DNA from: Mercenaria mercenaria
Lineage: Eukaryota; Mollusca; Bivalvia; Venerida; Veneridae
Assembly: GCF_021730395.1 (NCBI RefSeq)
Contig: NC_069370.1
Coordinates: 70,139,501-70,203,500, forward strand
Direction of reading: 5' to 3'
DNA: 64,000 bases
Below are positions 37,481-48,769 of the stretch, piece by piece. The first letter of the stretch is position 1, and the number at the start of each line of letters is the position of its first letter. The notes under the pieces are model-generated. The model had not been told where the DNA came from. It was given only the letters and a program-made list of their open reading frames with translations, and ran no database searches. A program made the translations under genes and the position numbers.

Positions 37481-37650
37481 GATTCTAACACGACATACTA
37501 GTTTCAACAGTGTTAGAAAAAGTACGACCGTGCTACGCGCCTGGATCGGATGACGTCATTGCATGCGAGTGGTTTATTGCAGAATAACCCGAGATAGATT
37601 TTGCTCTACATGTATGTAGGTTATTTGCTGGTCGTGTTAGAATAATGCAT
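37481..37650. mobile_element. Second hairpin element abutting the first
   Basis: GATTCTAACACGAC near 37481 and GTCGTGTTAGAAT near 37633 are inverted copies. Between them a stray piece, CAGAATAACCCGAGATAG, matches the arms of the neighbouring hairpin. This suggests nested or rearranged copies of one family. Confidence 0.5.
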
Positions 37651-38540
37651 ATAGTATAATGTGTATTGATTATCACTTACCTTTATTTTACATAAGCAGA
37701 CGATTTGTTTTCAAGTATTGTTAATTACTGTATTTGAACTGTCAAAGTGTATACTGCACTTATGTATATATATCTTGTTCTCAAGTTTCCTTATTTTGTA
37801 TAGTATGTCCACTTTGTAGTTTTAATTTACTACGGTACAGTTATATTTATATTAAATCCAGTCTCATAAATAGTAATCCCTTGTCTCTGAAGTGCACGAG
37901 GAAATAGCCACACGGGAAATAACTGATCTACCACACATGTCCTAGGTAACATGGATTATTTCTCTTGATATATCTGATTTAAAAAAAAAAATAAAATCAA
38001 ATTGACAATTATAGTTTTACTTTTGTTGAAATCTTAAAAATAATATGAATAGTAAAATGTTTTTCTTTTATTGCTAGATGAAGATTTTTTTAGCAGTTCA
38101 GGATAAACGCTTGAAAACTAAGTATCTTACAAAATCGAGTTCTCAGTTTACTAAATTATATAGCTGGTTTTTGATAATATTAGATTCTTAACATTCCATT
38201 AACAATGTGTATAGTATATTAGATTAAAATTCTGTTATATGTATAATAAATTTAGAAAAGAACATGTATGATAATCACTGATATGTTGTAATTTTATGCA
38301 TGTGTACGCTTTAGAAATCCAGTACAATTGTATCTATGTAAAATATTTGTGTCAATTTGTGGCAATTTTGAATAAGTACAGGATTTTGTTTTTTTTTTTT
38401 TTGAGAGCAAGGGGGAGGTAGTGGATTTCCAATGCTGCAAACAGAAGGATGTCCCCACCCCTTAACTTTCTTGGTTTACATTACAATGTACTAACATTAC
38501 TCTGATTGCGATGTTAAATTGAAATGTACAATGAATAACT
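37651..38540. other. Intergenic, no feature seen
   Basis: AT-rich sequence with a short poly-T run. No gene or repeat was recognised. Confidence 0.4.
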
Positions 38541-38855
38541 TTGCAAAATGTGGGAGCAGAAGAACACCAGAATACATATCAATGTGAAAATGTAATAGAG
38601 GCGACCAAGCAGGTGGGTGGTGGGGAAGGACGAGGAAAGCTAAAATCCTCGGTAAAAACTTCTTTCTTTGCAAGGGACGCAAGGACATCCAAGGCTAAGT
38701 TAAAAGCAGTCAGGCTAACGCAGCAAGACTTAACGAGACTGTTAAGGTACCATATCCAGAAGGATGCAGACGACCTTTTTGTGATACACCTTAAAAATAT
38801 TTTCATTGGGCTTTTGAACCAAATACTACTAATGTGTTTTGACATAAGTGAGTAA
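38541..38855 (+). CDS. Unrecognised open frame, possible exon or repeat fragment
   Basis: 104 codons, basic, with a glycine-rich stretch (GGGEGRGK) followed by SFFARDARTSKAKLK and an apparently helical end. A GTGAGTAAG donor-like site lies at its 3' end. A diverged match to its middle (GCAAGGGACGC and flanking bases) occurs at about 43100-43190, so it may belong to a repeat family and not to a host gene. No function can be assigned. Confidence 0.25.
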   Translation: MQNVGAEEHQNTYQCENVIEATKQVGGGEGRGKLKSSVKTSFFARDARTSKAKLKAVRLTQQDLTRLLRYHIQKDADDLFVIHLKNIFIGLLNQILLMCFDISE

Positions 38856-40329
38856 GATGCACTGCATCTCACGAGAAACAAACTTGTAGGTAAAAAGAGA
38901 TAATCAAGTTTCGAATGTAAGTACCGGTAACCATCATCAATTAATATATAACATTAGATGCTAGTTTGTAAGTGTTGAAATACTTCAACGCCGACTTTGG
39001 CTTAGTTTGTATTAACTTACACCAGATGACTTTTTGTTGTTGTTATAATGGAGAAGTGGGTTTTGAGCCAGTATTATATTGCTAGTAACCTTTTCTTAAT
39101 ATGATGGCTTTAAGGAGTTTGTCAGCAAAGGCGTTTCTCGAATGAAAGGAAATGAGTAGTTTTGGGCCAGCATTATGCAGGAGTGGTAATTGTTTACATT
39201 GACTATTCCACTTGGTAAAACCCATAACATAGAATGTCGTTTTCAACTGCCTTAGCTGAGCTGAACATCTCTGTATGTTGTGTCTTGTTTACATGTTTGA
39301 ACAAATTTTAGTGAATCGGTAGTTATCGTCGTTTATTCAAAGTGTTATTTTAACAAATTAATGTTTTGTTTGACCATCTACGAATTATGTTAAGACAAAT
39401 CCTAATTCTAAAGGCTGATTTTCATGCGCAAGGTAATTAATTGTAGGGACTGCCCTCAGAATTGAGAATTTCTTAATCATCATCAGAATTAGAATCTGAG
39501 ATAATTTACATTTTCTAAAGCATGTACATAGAAAGTGAATCTATAGATATGAAAGTGCAACTACATTTTTCCATTTTATTTCTGGGTACTGCTATTCTCC
39601 TGTGGTGCCCGACGTCGTGTAAACTGCTCCAGTGGCTGATCTGCCCGTGCTTGAAAAGTACTCGCAAGTTCTTAAGAAACGTCTTTACACTTGGCCATTC
39701 TTCATAAAAGTTAAGTCTTCACTTTCAGTTAGTCATCTTATTAAAATCGGTCTTCTGTTCATTTATACGACTGTGTTACTTTTCAATTGTTGTTTCAGCC
39801 AGTTAATGAATTGCGGACTGATTTAAAGACCTGCTAAATGTAAACTAAGGTACTACATATTTTTTAAAACACAAGAACGAATCCAGCGTTTCAAATGACT
39901 AAATTGAATGGCAGTTGTATTAAGAGTGAACCATGTCAATACATAGTAGCTGTATTTCCTTCTTATAAGCAGTGCATGTACTCCAAGAGGTATAACTATA
40001 CGGGAAACAGTAAACTTCTATCATGAACAAAAGCCTTAATATTTTCGGTATCAGTTGAATGGTACTGAAAAATATTATACAGGGCAACAAAAGATTTTAT
40101 ATTAAAATATTGTAAAAATATATATTATTAGAAAGTATTATTAAAGATGGCTAAAACACATGACCAAATGATGGTGGACTAATACAATCCACAGTACTAA
40201 AATCAGAAAATCAAAGTTACTTCCATTCCTGTTATAGATAAATATAGCAATTTACGTCTCGTGATACTAAGCAATATGAAATAATTTAAATATGAATAAA
40301 CAAGTACAGAAGAATTAAATTTTATTCAA
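38856..40329. other. Intergenic, no feature seen
   Basis: No convincing coding region or repeat. Small open frames (for example 39522-39707) lack any recognisable feature. Confidence 0.4.
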
Positions 40330-40720
40330 AAAGCTGACAATTGTCACAGATAAAGTGTTAATGCAGATGGACATTGCATATTGGCGAAATAGAAGAACAA
40401 AGCACCGCAAGTCATATTAGAGTTGCAACAATGATATGCACAACAATAATGCATACAAAGCTTGTGTTTATTTATAAAAACGCGTAATCCAGCGTCCAAC
40501 AATATGTTACTGTCGATCGATTGCATATGGCCAATCAATGAGACAAATTGCCGACAAAGTTGTCAGTGTACTATGAGTATGCAAAATGATTATGTACAAA
40601 ACTAAAAAGTATACAAGCTTGATGTTTATCAAAATCTGCAACAATTCACAAACAATACTTGTTACTGTCAATGGACGTTGCATACAAATGGCAAACAGCA
40701 TGAACAAAAATTACCGACTA
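40330..40720. repeat. Diverged tandem repeat, unit about 153 bp
   Basis: A phrase like GTTACTGTCAATGGACGTTGCATA recurs near 40355, 40507 and 40661. Intervening segments also align (AAGCTTG.TGTTTAT). About two and a half units. Confidence 0.6.
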
Positions 40721-42860
40721 TACTCTGCGTTTTAAATCTCCGCACAAGTAAGAGCGTAACAGTAACATAGCTGTGTATTTTAAATTTTCAGTAGATAGAA
40801 GATACTGACGATGACAAGATAGTGACCTAGAGTCTTAACTTTATTGTAATAGACTCATGCTCAATTTGCCCAAAAACGTAAATTACGACAACAGCAATGA
40901 TACTCACATGATCAATTGAAGTGCTGGCATCAGCAAACAATCACAGGTTACGTTAAAAGCTGATTACTGAAGATGTGTTTACAGCATGTAGAACTGCCCC
41001 GTGCCAAACTCGTCGTGCCGGATCATACATACACGCCATCGTTGAAATAACATCTGATAGAATCTCTGTTAAATTTGCTGGTGTGAAATATTCGCGTATC
41101 AAGGTTAAACAAATAATTTTTCAAAAATTTTGTTGCTGAGGTGTGAATAATATTTCATTGTGAGGAATGAGAATTTCTAAACCTATCATTTGGCAAATAC
41201 CGCTAAATGTACCAACGGTCTTTAACCGGTAATCCGACAGCCCACTCTGACCTAATCTTACGAAATACGGATGACGGGATTTTCTATAAGTGCGTTGATC
41301 AATCCAATAGAATTTTCAGATTACAGGTATCATAGTATCACACTCAATGCGGTCTCCCTATTGTAGTTACAAACACATTGTGCAAGATTTTTCGACGTGA
41401 ATCTATGACATAGAGTATACTGTAAGGATTGCATTTGACTCTTATTCACAGTAAATTTGTCCTGGCCAGTGTTGCAAAATTTTTATATTTAAGCACTAGA
41501 TGCATATAACTCACATTGAGGTGAATTTTGATGCATTTTGTTCATCTTTTATTAATCAAAATGAATATACATGTAATAATTGACATGTATCTATTAGAGA
41601 CTTATTCTTGAAAAAATGGTTATAATAATGTCTTACAATTGGCGAAATGGCATTTAAAAAGAACATTTGCATGATTAATATTTACGATAGTAATAACTTA
41701 AATTTTGTAATTTTCTAGCCCATTTTAAGCTATGGTATGATGTCCTAGTAAGGTCTGGACAAATTTTAAACTATTATTTTCAACGATGTTATAGATGATT
41801 TGTTAATGATAATAAAATGGATTATATTTTGTTACAACCTACTTTGTTAAGACGGAATTTAGTAATTATCAATAATAATTATTTATATAATTATGATGTA
41901 AAAAGATGTATGTTGTTTTTTTTGTTAATACATATTAATTTGTAACATTGTTACTGACGATTCTACTTTTTTTCTTTATTGTTTGTTGCAGCATTATTAT
42001 CATTTTAGTCCTATGTAGGTATGTATCACGAGTCTCTGAAGTAATGAACTGAATACACTTGCCAGCAATTTGGAATCGAGAACAAATTATTTGATTTACT
42101 CTCTGTCAATTGCCACTGAATCAAAATTCAACATCTGGATTGGTCACATGAGTATGCTTAAAATCTGATTATGTTTTAGTTTAACAAAACATAATATTTT
42201 CTTACAATTAAGACAGTTGTTCATGATCTCCAACTCTGATTTAAAAAGGGGAAAATTGTTTATACTGACAGATCACATTATGTAACTTCAATTAATATGA
42301 TGTTTTATGATATAGATTCAATCTAATAAGGCTTCAATAACAATGGTAATTTTCCTATTGGTGTACGTTGTTCATTCACAATATAGAGACCTAATCAAAA
42401 CATATGTAGATTGATTTTTGATATTTAGTTAAACCATTTCATGTATTTTTATTCATCAAGTTTCCTCATTATTATTGTATAACTATATCAAGGTATCAGT
42501 AAGTCAATCTAATTAATTCATAACTAATAAGACATACTTAATTTATTTGTGGGGAAACAGTTTACTGCATGATATATACTAGTAAAGTAAATATTTTATT
42601 CAGGTCAACAATTAGACATTTGATCATTTAAGTTCTTAACAAAAAATATGTGTAAAAAATATTCAGCATCACATACGTCAAGAGCTATATAATTAACAGG
42701 CATTGCCTGAATGTTGTCCGAATCATAAACCCAAACTGTTTATCGGTCATCTAAAAATAACACAGGTGATTAGAGAATGTGCTATTATGGATAAAAATAA
42801 CCGATGAGTAGACTTACAATATCTTTGCAATAAATATAATGGTAGCAACCCTTTCCTACA
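40721..42860. other. Intergenic, no feature seen
   Basis: Very AT-rich with no open frame or repeat that I can support. Confidence 0.4.
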
Positions 42861-42889
42861 AAACGCCTGAACTTATCAGCATCTAAATT

Positions 42890-43240
42890 TAATTGGAAAC
42901 AATGGAAAACACAAGACCTAGAAGCGTTAAAAGAGTGCCCGACATTCAAAACAATGCAAGATGGGGCGGATTACGTAACGGAGATCGACAAACAGTCGAA
43001 ATATCAGGTATGGTTAGATATGTAAGACCTTGCAAACCGTCACGAATCAGTACGATAAAAGAACAACACGAATAAGAAAAATACTCAGCGATGCGACAAA
43101 AAACTAAAATGCTCGTAAAAATTTTTTTTGCAAGGGACGCATGACATCAAACGAGGGTGGAATATCAATTAGTTGTAGTCAGACTACTAAATTCGTAATA
43201 GGAAAAGGACTTAAAGCACCTGTTCGGTACTACCTGAAAT
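42890..43240 (+). other. Unrecognised fragment related to 38.65-38.75 kb
   Basis: A 60-codon frame (42893-43075, basic) is followed by sequence around TTTGCAAGGGACGCATGACATC that aligns with 38660-38720. This suggests two copies of an unknown repeat or duplicated exon. Confidence 0.3.
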
Positions 43241-43520
43241 GATATATACATGACTTACAAATATAAATAACTTATGTCGTTACATACATATATATTATGT
43301 TATCTATTAATACTTTTAGCTTCATCCAGTATGTTGTCATATCTAATGTCTATTAATTCACTCCAGAATGTTAGAAAGTACCCTTTGTCGTTGATGATCT
43401 CTGCTCTTTGCTTATCGACCGGCATATTCGTTTCAACGTCAATGGTCGGTCACATTACATAAAACAGTTGTACTGTATCCGTTTAGGTGAATGACTTAGT
43501 GGCTTACCGATCGGCTATTA

Positions 43521-44417
43521 CCTGTACGAAAAAATGACCTGTTTTACAGCTGTAAACGTCTGTAAAAGACTGTATTTGAATTACAACTGTAAAAGACTGT
43601 AAGTGGAAAATGATCAGAAATACAGTGAAATTTTCAGGTGTAAAATATGAAGGTCTCATTTACAGCTGTAAAAATTTACTGTTGAAGTTACAGCTGTAAA
43701 ATGGTCATGTCTCAAATTACAGCTGTAACATTTTTGGAGGGAAACATGCGTATGTCAGCATCTTAATGCATTTTGGCAGGAAATAACTGAAATTACACAG
43801 ACATCAATCTTGTAAAATTTTGGAATTTAAACGGTATAGGTAAGTAAGATGTTTAATTATCTATTATAATTGTAAAAGGACATGTATAAGTACATACATT
43901 AACTTGTTAACTTATTTGGAGAATAAGTTTATTAAAACTTTAATCATTTTGCTAAAATATGTTTTCAACACAAGAACAGTTTTCAACAGTCTGTAATTTT
44001 TTGTATCTTACTTGCGTATACTGTATACAGTCACAGTGTTAATTATCTATAGCTGTAAAAGATCATGTTATTATTACATTTACATGTAATTGCTAACTTA
44101 TTTAGAGAATTGAAGTTCATCCTAAAACTTTTTGCACCTCTACTTTTGTCCCTTAAAATAATGCCCTCTTTTTCAACACCTATAATACTTCTACAGCTGT
44201 AATTTTGTGGCATTTTTACAGCTGTAACTTTTTTTACAGGTGTAGCTCTTTTGCATATTTCGAACTGTTTTACAGTCGTTTGACAGCTGTAAATTGAAAT
44301 CTACAGCTGTAAAATCTATGTTATTATATAAAATCTACAGGTGTAAATTTGAAATAAGCATGACTGTTATTTTGAACCAAAATACAGGTCTTTTACAGCT
44401 GTAAAATCTCGTACAGG
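43521..44417. mobile_element. Non-autonomous element with subterminal ACAGCTGTAA arrays
   Basis: The ends are CCTGTACGA (43521) and, inverted, TCGTACAGG (44409-44417). Nine exact ACAGCTGTAA sites, usually in the 12-bp palindrome TTACAGCTGTAA, cluster in the outer 220 bp at each end (four left, five right), with several one-base variants (ACAGGTGTAA, ACAACTGTAA). The middle holds a diverged internal duplication around TAATTATCTAT. There is no open frame. Repeated subterminal motifs are typical transposase-binding sites of cut-and-paste transposons. The superfamily is not identified and no clear target duplication was seen. Confidence 0.7.
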
Positions 44418-44496
44418 TGGACTGTTTAATAACAGACAGCCATTTCAGAAGCATGCTATTTTTAATTATAACTTCTTTACATTTTTTATAGTTTGG

Positions 44497-45369
44497 GTGA
44501 TCAAAATTACACTACACGTGTTATGGTTATTGGACAGAAGTATAGCGATGCTACAACGTAGTAGTCTTAATATATATTTTACTATCTTGCTATTAGTATG
44601 TAACACTGGGGTTCAAGGGGAGATAACTAACGTTTACCCTTTTGGGCTGATAGATTCGTATAACCTGATAGTTTTAAGGTTTTTATTAATATTGTCTGGA
44701 GATGTTGAAATGAATCCGGGTCCTGAGAACGCGACTTTGTCTATTTTCCATCAAAATATACATAGCATTAGAAACAAATTTGAATACATAAAAAGCAATT
44801 TTCTGGACTTCGATGTATTATGTTTCACTGAAACTAAATTATCTGCTGACATTACAAGTGATATGATAACATTAGACGGATTTGAATCTATTTTCAGAAA
44901 GGACAATGCTTCTCATTCAGGAGGGCTTTTAGTATATGTGTCTAACAACTTTGTATCTAAAAGGATATTTAATTTGGAAAACATTTTACCAGAATCTATT
45001 TGGATAGAAGTTAAATCTGATTTCAAATCATTTTTAATTTGTAATTTGTATCGTCCACCGCAGGCGGCGGTAGAGATATGGGAAAGAATTAATTTATGCA
45101 TAGAGAAGGCTCTTAAACTTTCCAGTAACATAGTGTTTGTGGGAGATATCAATGAGGATCAGCTAAATTCAAATAATCACAAATTTAGAGATATCCTGAT
45201 GTTGAATAATATGACGAATGTTATAAGCGAACCTACACGTATTAGTCCTTATTCTCAAATATTGCTAGACCCGATTGCTTTAACTAACAATATTCATAGC
45301 TTACATTCAGGGATTTTTGAAACTGACAAAAACATAAGCGATCATTTTTGGAACATTTTCGTTTATTAA
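44497..45369 (+). CDS. LINE ORF2, leader with 2A peptide and AP endonuclease
   Basis: 290 codons. Residues 1-76 form a leader with a hydrophobic segment (NIYFTILLLVCNTGVQG) and end in LSGDVEMNPGP, the canonical 2A sequence (DxExNPGP) at which ribosomes skip a peptide bond. The APE-type endonuclease follows: FHQNIHSIRNK, CFTETKL, SGGLLVYV, NLYRPP, VGDIN and SDHF. 2A peptides before LINE ORF2 are known from sea urchin and mollusc elements. The frame ends just after SDH, where a shift moves the rest to another frame. Confidence 0.9.
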   Translation: MIKITLHVLWLLDRSIAMLQRSSLNIYFTILLLVCNTGVQGEITNVYPFGLIDSYNLIVLRFLLILSGDVEMNPGPENATLSIFHQNIHSIRNKFEYIKSNFLDFDVLCFTETKLSADITSDMITLDGFESIFRKDNASHSGGLLVYVSNNFVSKRIFNLENILPESIWIEVKSDFKSFLICNLYRPPQAAVEIWERINLCIEKALKLSSNIVFVGDINEDQLNSNNHKFRDILMLNNMTNVISEPTRISPYSQILLDPIALTNNIHSLHSGIFETDKNISDHFWNIFVY

Positions 45370-45504
45370 AATTTTTTCCCATCCAAAACTGCGTTTAAAT
45401 GAAGAGTATGGAACTATAAACGCGCAAATTTTAATGAGCTAAACCACAAAATTCGATCGACAGACTGGTCTTTTCTACACTTAAATGATATTAATACCGC
45501 AACT

Positions 45505-45744
45505 TTGAATTTTACTTCTAAGTTTTTGGAATTAGCAGCATCGTGTATACCGACAAGTCTTGCAACAATAAGACCGAACGATAGGCCCTGGTACAACTCT
45601 GAAATTAGAAAAATCTCCCGACAGCGCGATAGAGCAAAACGTAAAGCAGTGAATACGGGAAACCTATTACACTGGAACATTTACAAAAAGATAAGGAACA
45701 AAGTCAACAATATGAAAAAAACATGCCAAGGAAATATTTTTTAA
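45505..45744 (+). CDS. LINE ORF2, linker segment
   Basis: 79 codons between endonuclease and reverse transcriptase, with RPWYNSEIRKISRQRDRAKRKA, typical of the EN-RT linker in CR1/Jockey-like elements. It is separated from both neighbours by frame changes. Confidence 0.7.
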   Translation: MNFTSKFLELAASCIPTSLATIRPNDRPWYNSEIRKISRQRDRAKRKAVNTGNLLHWNIYKKIRNKVNNMKKTCQGNIF

Positions 45745-45802
45745 CAATATTGAATTTACATTAAACGATCTAAGCTCATGTAATCAACGTCAATATTGGA
45801 AG

Positions 45803-46975
45803 ATGATTAAATTATTAGTTAAAGAAAACTCATCAAGCTGCGGCAAGATTCCACCTCTTTCGAAAACACAGGACATTTTCGCATTTTCCGATATAGACAA
45901 AGCCAACACATTAAACGATTTTTTTGATACTATTTCAAATGTTGATGACTCGCAAGCTAATTTACCAGAATTCAAACAAAAAACGAACCAAACTTTAAGC
46001 ACAATTACTGTTACAAAACAAGATGTTGTAGACGTTTTATTCAACCTTGTCATTAATAAGGCTACCGGACCGGGCGTAATTAGCCATAGAATGCTTAAAA
46101 AAACTTCGCATTCAATTTGCAAGCCTTTAACTATACTTTTCAATAGATCTATACAACAAAATGTATATCCAAGTACTAGTATATGGAAAGATGCTTATGT
46201 AATGCCTTTATTCAAAAAAGGTGACAAATCAATTTCGTCTAATTATAGACCTGTTTCTCTTATGAGTTGTGTTGGAAAAGTTATGGAACGTATAATCTTC
46301 AAATATTCATATAACTTTTTACATGAAAACAACATAATATATAAAAACCATGCAGGTTTCCTTCCGGGACACTCTACAATTTATCAGCTCATTGACATGT
46401 ATAATCAAATTTGCAAAGCATTTGATGATAGGGAAGCAACATGTATAGTTTTTTGTGACATCAGCAAAGCATTTGATAGAGTATGGCACAAAGGTCTCAT
46501 TTTCAAACTTAAACAATATGGATTTTCTGGTAATGTTTTGAATTGGTTTTCAAATTATTTAAAAAATAGGAAACAAAAAGTTTTTGTCGGCTCCACATAT
46601 TCTGATGAAAAGTGTATAACCGCCGGTGTGCCTCAATGCTCAGTGCTAGGGCCCCTACTATTTTTGATATACGTAAATTATATAGCTGATTCATTGACAA
46701 GTGTCACAAGTTTGTTTGCAGATGATAGTTCATTAGCTGTAAGTTCTAGAGATACAAATTATATTGAAAGTACCATCAACTGTGATCTTGAAAAAATATC
46801 TATTTGGGCAAAGCAATTGTTGGTTCAGGTCAACGCTGCTAAGACTGAAGTAATGTACTTTTCACTGTCTAGAAATAATTGCGATTCTCCTGATATATAT
46901 TTTCAAAACACACAACTAAATTTTGTTCACTTACATAAGCATCTAGGTGTGACATTTAGCGATGATGGAACATAG
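45803..46975 (+). CDS. LINE ORF2, reverse transcriptase
   Basis: 390 codons with the RT blocks in order: NKATGPG, WKDAYVMPLFKKGD, NYRPVSL, HAGFLPGHST, FCDISKAFDRVWH, AGVPQCSVLGPLLFLIYVN and LFADDSSL. The catalytic box is FADD. The usual QGS of the B box reads QCS here, an unusual substitution at a glycine conserved in this group. Ends at a TAG in the region after the palm. Confidence 0.92.
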   Translation: MIKLLVKENSSSCGKIPPLSKTQDIFAFSDIDKANTLNDFFDTISNVDDSQANLPEFKQKTNQTLSTITVTKQDVVDVLFNLVINKATGPGVISHRMLKKTSHSICKPLTILFNRSIQQNVYPSTSIWKDAYVMPLFKKGDKSISSNYRPVSLMSCVGKVMERIIFKYSYNFLHENNIIYKNHAGFLPGHSTIYQLIDMYNQICKAFDDREATCIVFCDISKAFDRVWHKGLIFKLKQYGFSGNVLNWFSNYLKNRKQKVFVGSTYSDEKCITAGVPQCSVLGPLLFLIYVNYIADSLTSVTSLFADDSSLAVSSRDTNYIESTINCDLEKISIWAKQLLVQVNAAKTEVMYFSLSRNNCDSPDIYFQNTQLNFVHLHKHLGVTFSDDGT

Positions 46976-47026
46976 CATAAACACATTTCAGATATAGCAT
47001 CGTCTGCCTCAAAAATTCTTGGAACA

Positions 47027-47404
47027 ATGAGAATGCTGAAGTTTGAATTAAAACGAAGCACACTTAATCAAATTTATATATCGTATTTAAGACCGGTTAT
47101 TGAATATGCCTCCTTAGTATGGGATAGCTGTACTTTGTACGAGAAAAATATTCTTGATAGTATTCAGTATGACGCTGCGCGAATAGTAACTGGTCTAACA
47201 AGATCTGTTTCTATAGATAAACTTCTCCGCGAAATTGGATGGGTATCATTGTCGGACAGGAGAAAAATGCAGAAATTAATTTTGGTTTATAGATACAATA
47301 ATGGCGAATTACCTGGTTACTTGAATGATATTTTTTCAGAAACAGTTCGTGGTACTAATACATATAATTTAAGAAATAATGACAACTGTGGCACAGTTGC
47401 TTGA
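47027..47404 (+). CDS. LINE ORF2, post-RT segment
   Basis: 125 codons with ISYLRPVIEYASLVWDSC and a downstream ARIVTGL stretch, which follow the RT domain in CR1/Jockey-like ORF2 proteins. Terminated by a stop at 47402. Confidence 0.8.
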   Translation: MRMLKFELKRSTLNQIYISYLRPVIEYASLVWDSCTLYEKNILDSIQYDAARIVTGLTRSVSIDKLLREIGWVSLSDRRKMQKLILVYRYNNGELPGYLNDIFSETVRGTNTYNLRNNDNCGTVA

Positions 47405-47562
47405 CGTCTCGAAATTTATTCTAAATCAGTAATACCATCGTCTATTAAAATTTGGAACAATTTAGACATAGACTCACTTTCAGCGTTCAAATACAAACTT
47501 AAGAAAATGTTCCAACCGCCAAAAGTGCCGCCTTATTTTCTATTTGGTGACAGATTCTTCAA

Positions 47563-47868
47563 ATGCATCATGCTAGAATCAGAAACAATTGTAGCAATCT
47601 TAATGCTGATTTGCATTACAATCATCTAAGGGATAATTCCACATGTAACTGCGGATTTCGGTTAGAAAACGCAGAACATTACTTTTTTAAGTGTCCTTTT
47701 TACTCGGATCAGAGGCGTGTCTTATTTACAAACACTCGTGTATATCATCCTCTCAGTGCTAATAAACAACTCTTTGGAATCAACCATTTAAGTGACGAAG
47801 ACAATAAAAGGCTATTTCAACATGTTCACTGTTTTATCAAATCGACAAGAAGGTTCGAAAATGATTAA
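47563..47868 (+). CDS. LINE ORF2, carboxy-terminal finger
   Basis: 101 codons containing CNCGFRLENAEHYFFKCP, the C-x-C...H...C pattern found at the end of many CR1/Jockey-like ORF2 proteins. The natural stop is at 47866-47868. Confidence 0.8.
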   Translation: MHHARIRNNCSNLNADLHYNHLRDNSTCNCGFRLENAEHYFFKCPFYSDQRRVLFTNTRVYHPLSANKQLFGINHLSDEDNKRLFQHVHCFIKSTRRFEND

Positions 47869-48769
47869 TATGTTTCTAGATGTCTAGATGTCTAGATGGC
47901 TGTCTGAGGTGTATATTCGGTGTTTGCGATGAGCTTGTGGGCATGAAATATCAACGCAGGGTCTTTTTTTCCTTCTCTCCTCTTTCCAAAATCAAATATT
48001 ACTTCTTCATTGTATTTTTCATTATTTTTTCCTCTTATTCATTTTTGAACTTCATTATAAAATAAAATATTCCTTAATTTCATGTAAATGCGACAAAAAT
48101 ACAAAGAAAATAGTGCTCATTTTGTTACTAGCAGTATGACATCTGGGAAGGGCCAGCCCGCTACATAATGTTAAAACTTGTGGCCCAACCCTTTTGCTTT
48201 TATATGTAACCTGTATATCCATGCATTTATAATATTCTTAAATTTAGTTCGTTTTTTTGTATGCATGTCTTGTAAATTTGTATTGAAGAAAGCAATAAAA
48301 TATTATTAAACTAATGAAGGTTTAGTTAGACATACAAAATTGGAACAGACGTAAGAGCTGTTAAGGTTTTTTTTATTTATTATTTATTTATTTATAAAGG
48401 GTACATATGTAGGATTGACATACGATGCAGTGCAATAATATGCAGTGCATTTTTATGTATATTGAGGCTTCCTGTCAACAATGTTTATAGTATACTTCAA
48501 GAACGTTTGTACGTTTGTAGACCTCAATAATGAATAATGCAAATTATTAATCATATTCTTGAAAAGACGAAAAAGGGTTTGTACATTTTTTTTCTATGCT
48601 TTTGTAAATAGACAGGACTTCAGTTGTGAAATGTAAGTTGTTCAAGAAACTGTTGGGGTCAATACAGTCACATTTCCCAAGACTTTACAGGGTAGGATTT
48701 TAAGTTGTACTGGGACAGTATATGACACTCGTTTGCCATCTATTCTGTGGACAGAGGAGGTGCTACTGC

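Larger units (their letters stand above)
44418..48310 (+). mobile_element. Non-LTR retrotransposon (LINE, CR1/L2-like) with 2A peptide
   Basis: One near full-length ORF2 region: a leader with a 2A peptide, AP endonuclease, reverse transcriptase, a carboxy-terminal C-C-H-C-like finger, then a 3' UTR ending with AATAAA at about 48295. It is interrupted by frame changes near 45350, 45740, 46975 and 47405-47560, so this copy is inactive. Family placement (Jockey/CR1 group) rests on the EN and RT motifs. No ORF1 is attached here. The 5' end is uncertain because the ACAGCTGTAA element lies directly upstream. Confidence 0.88.
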
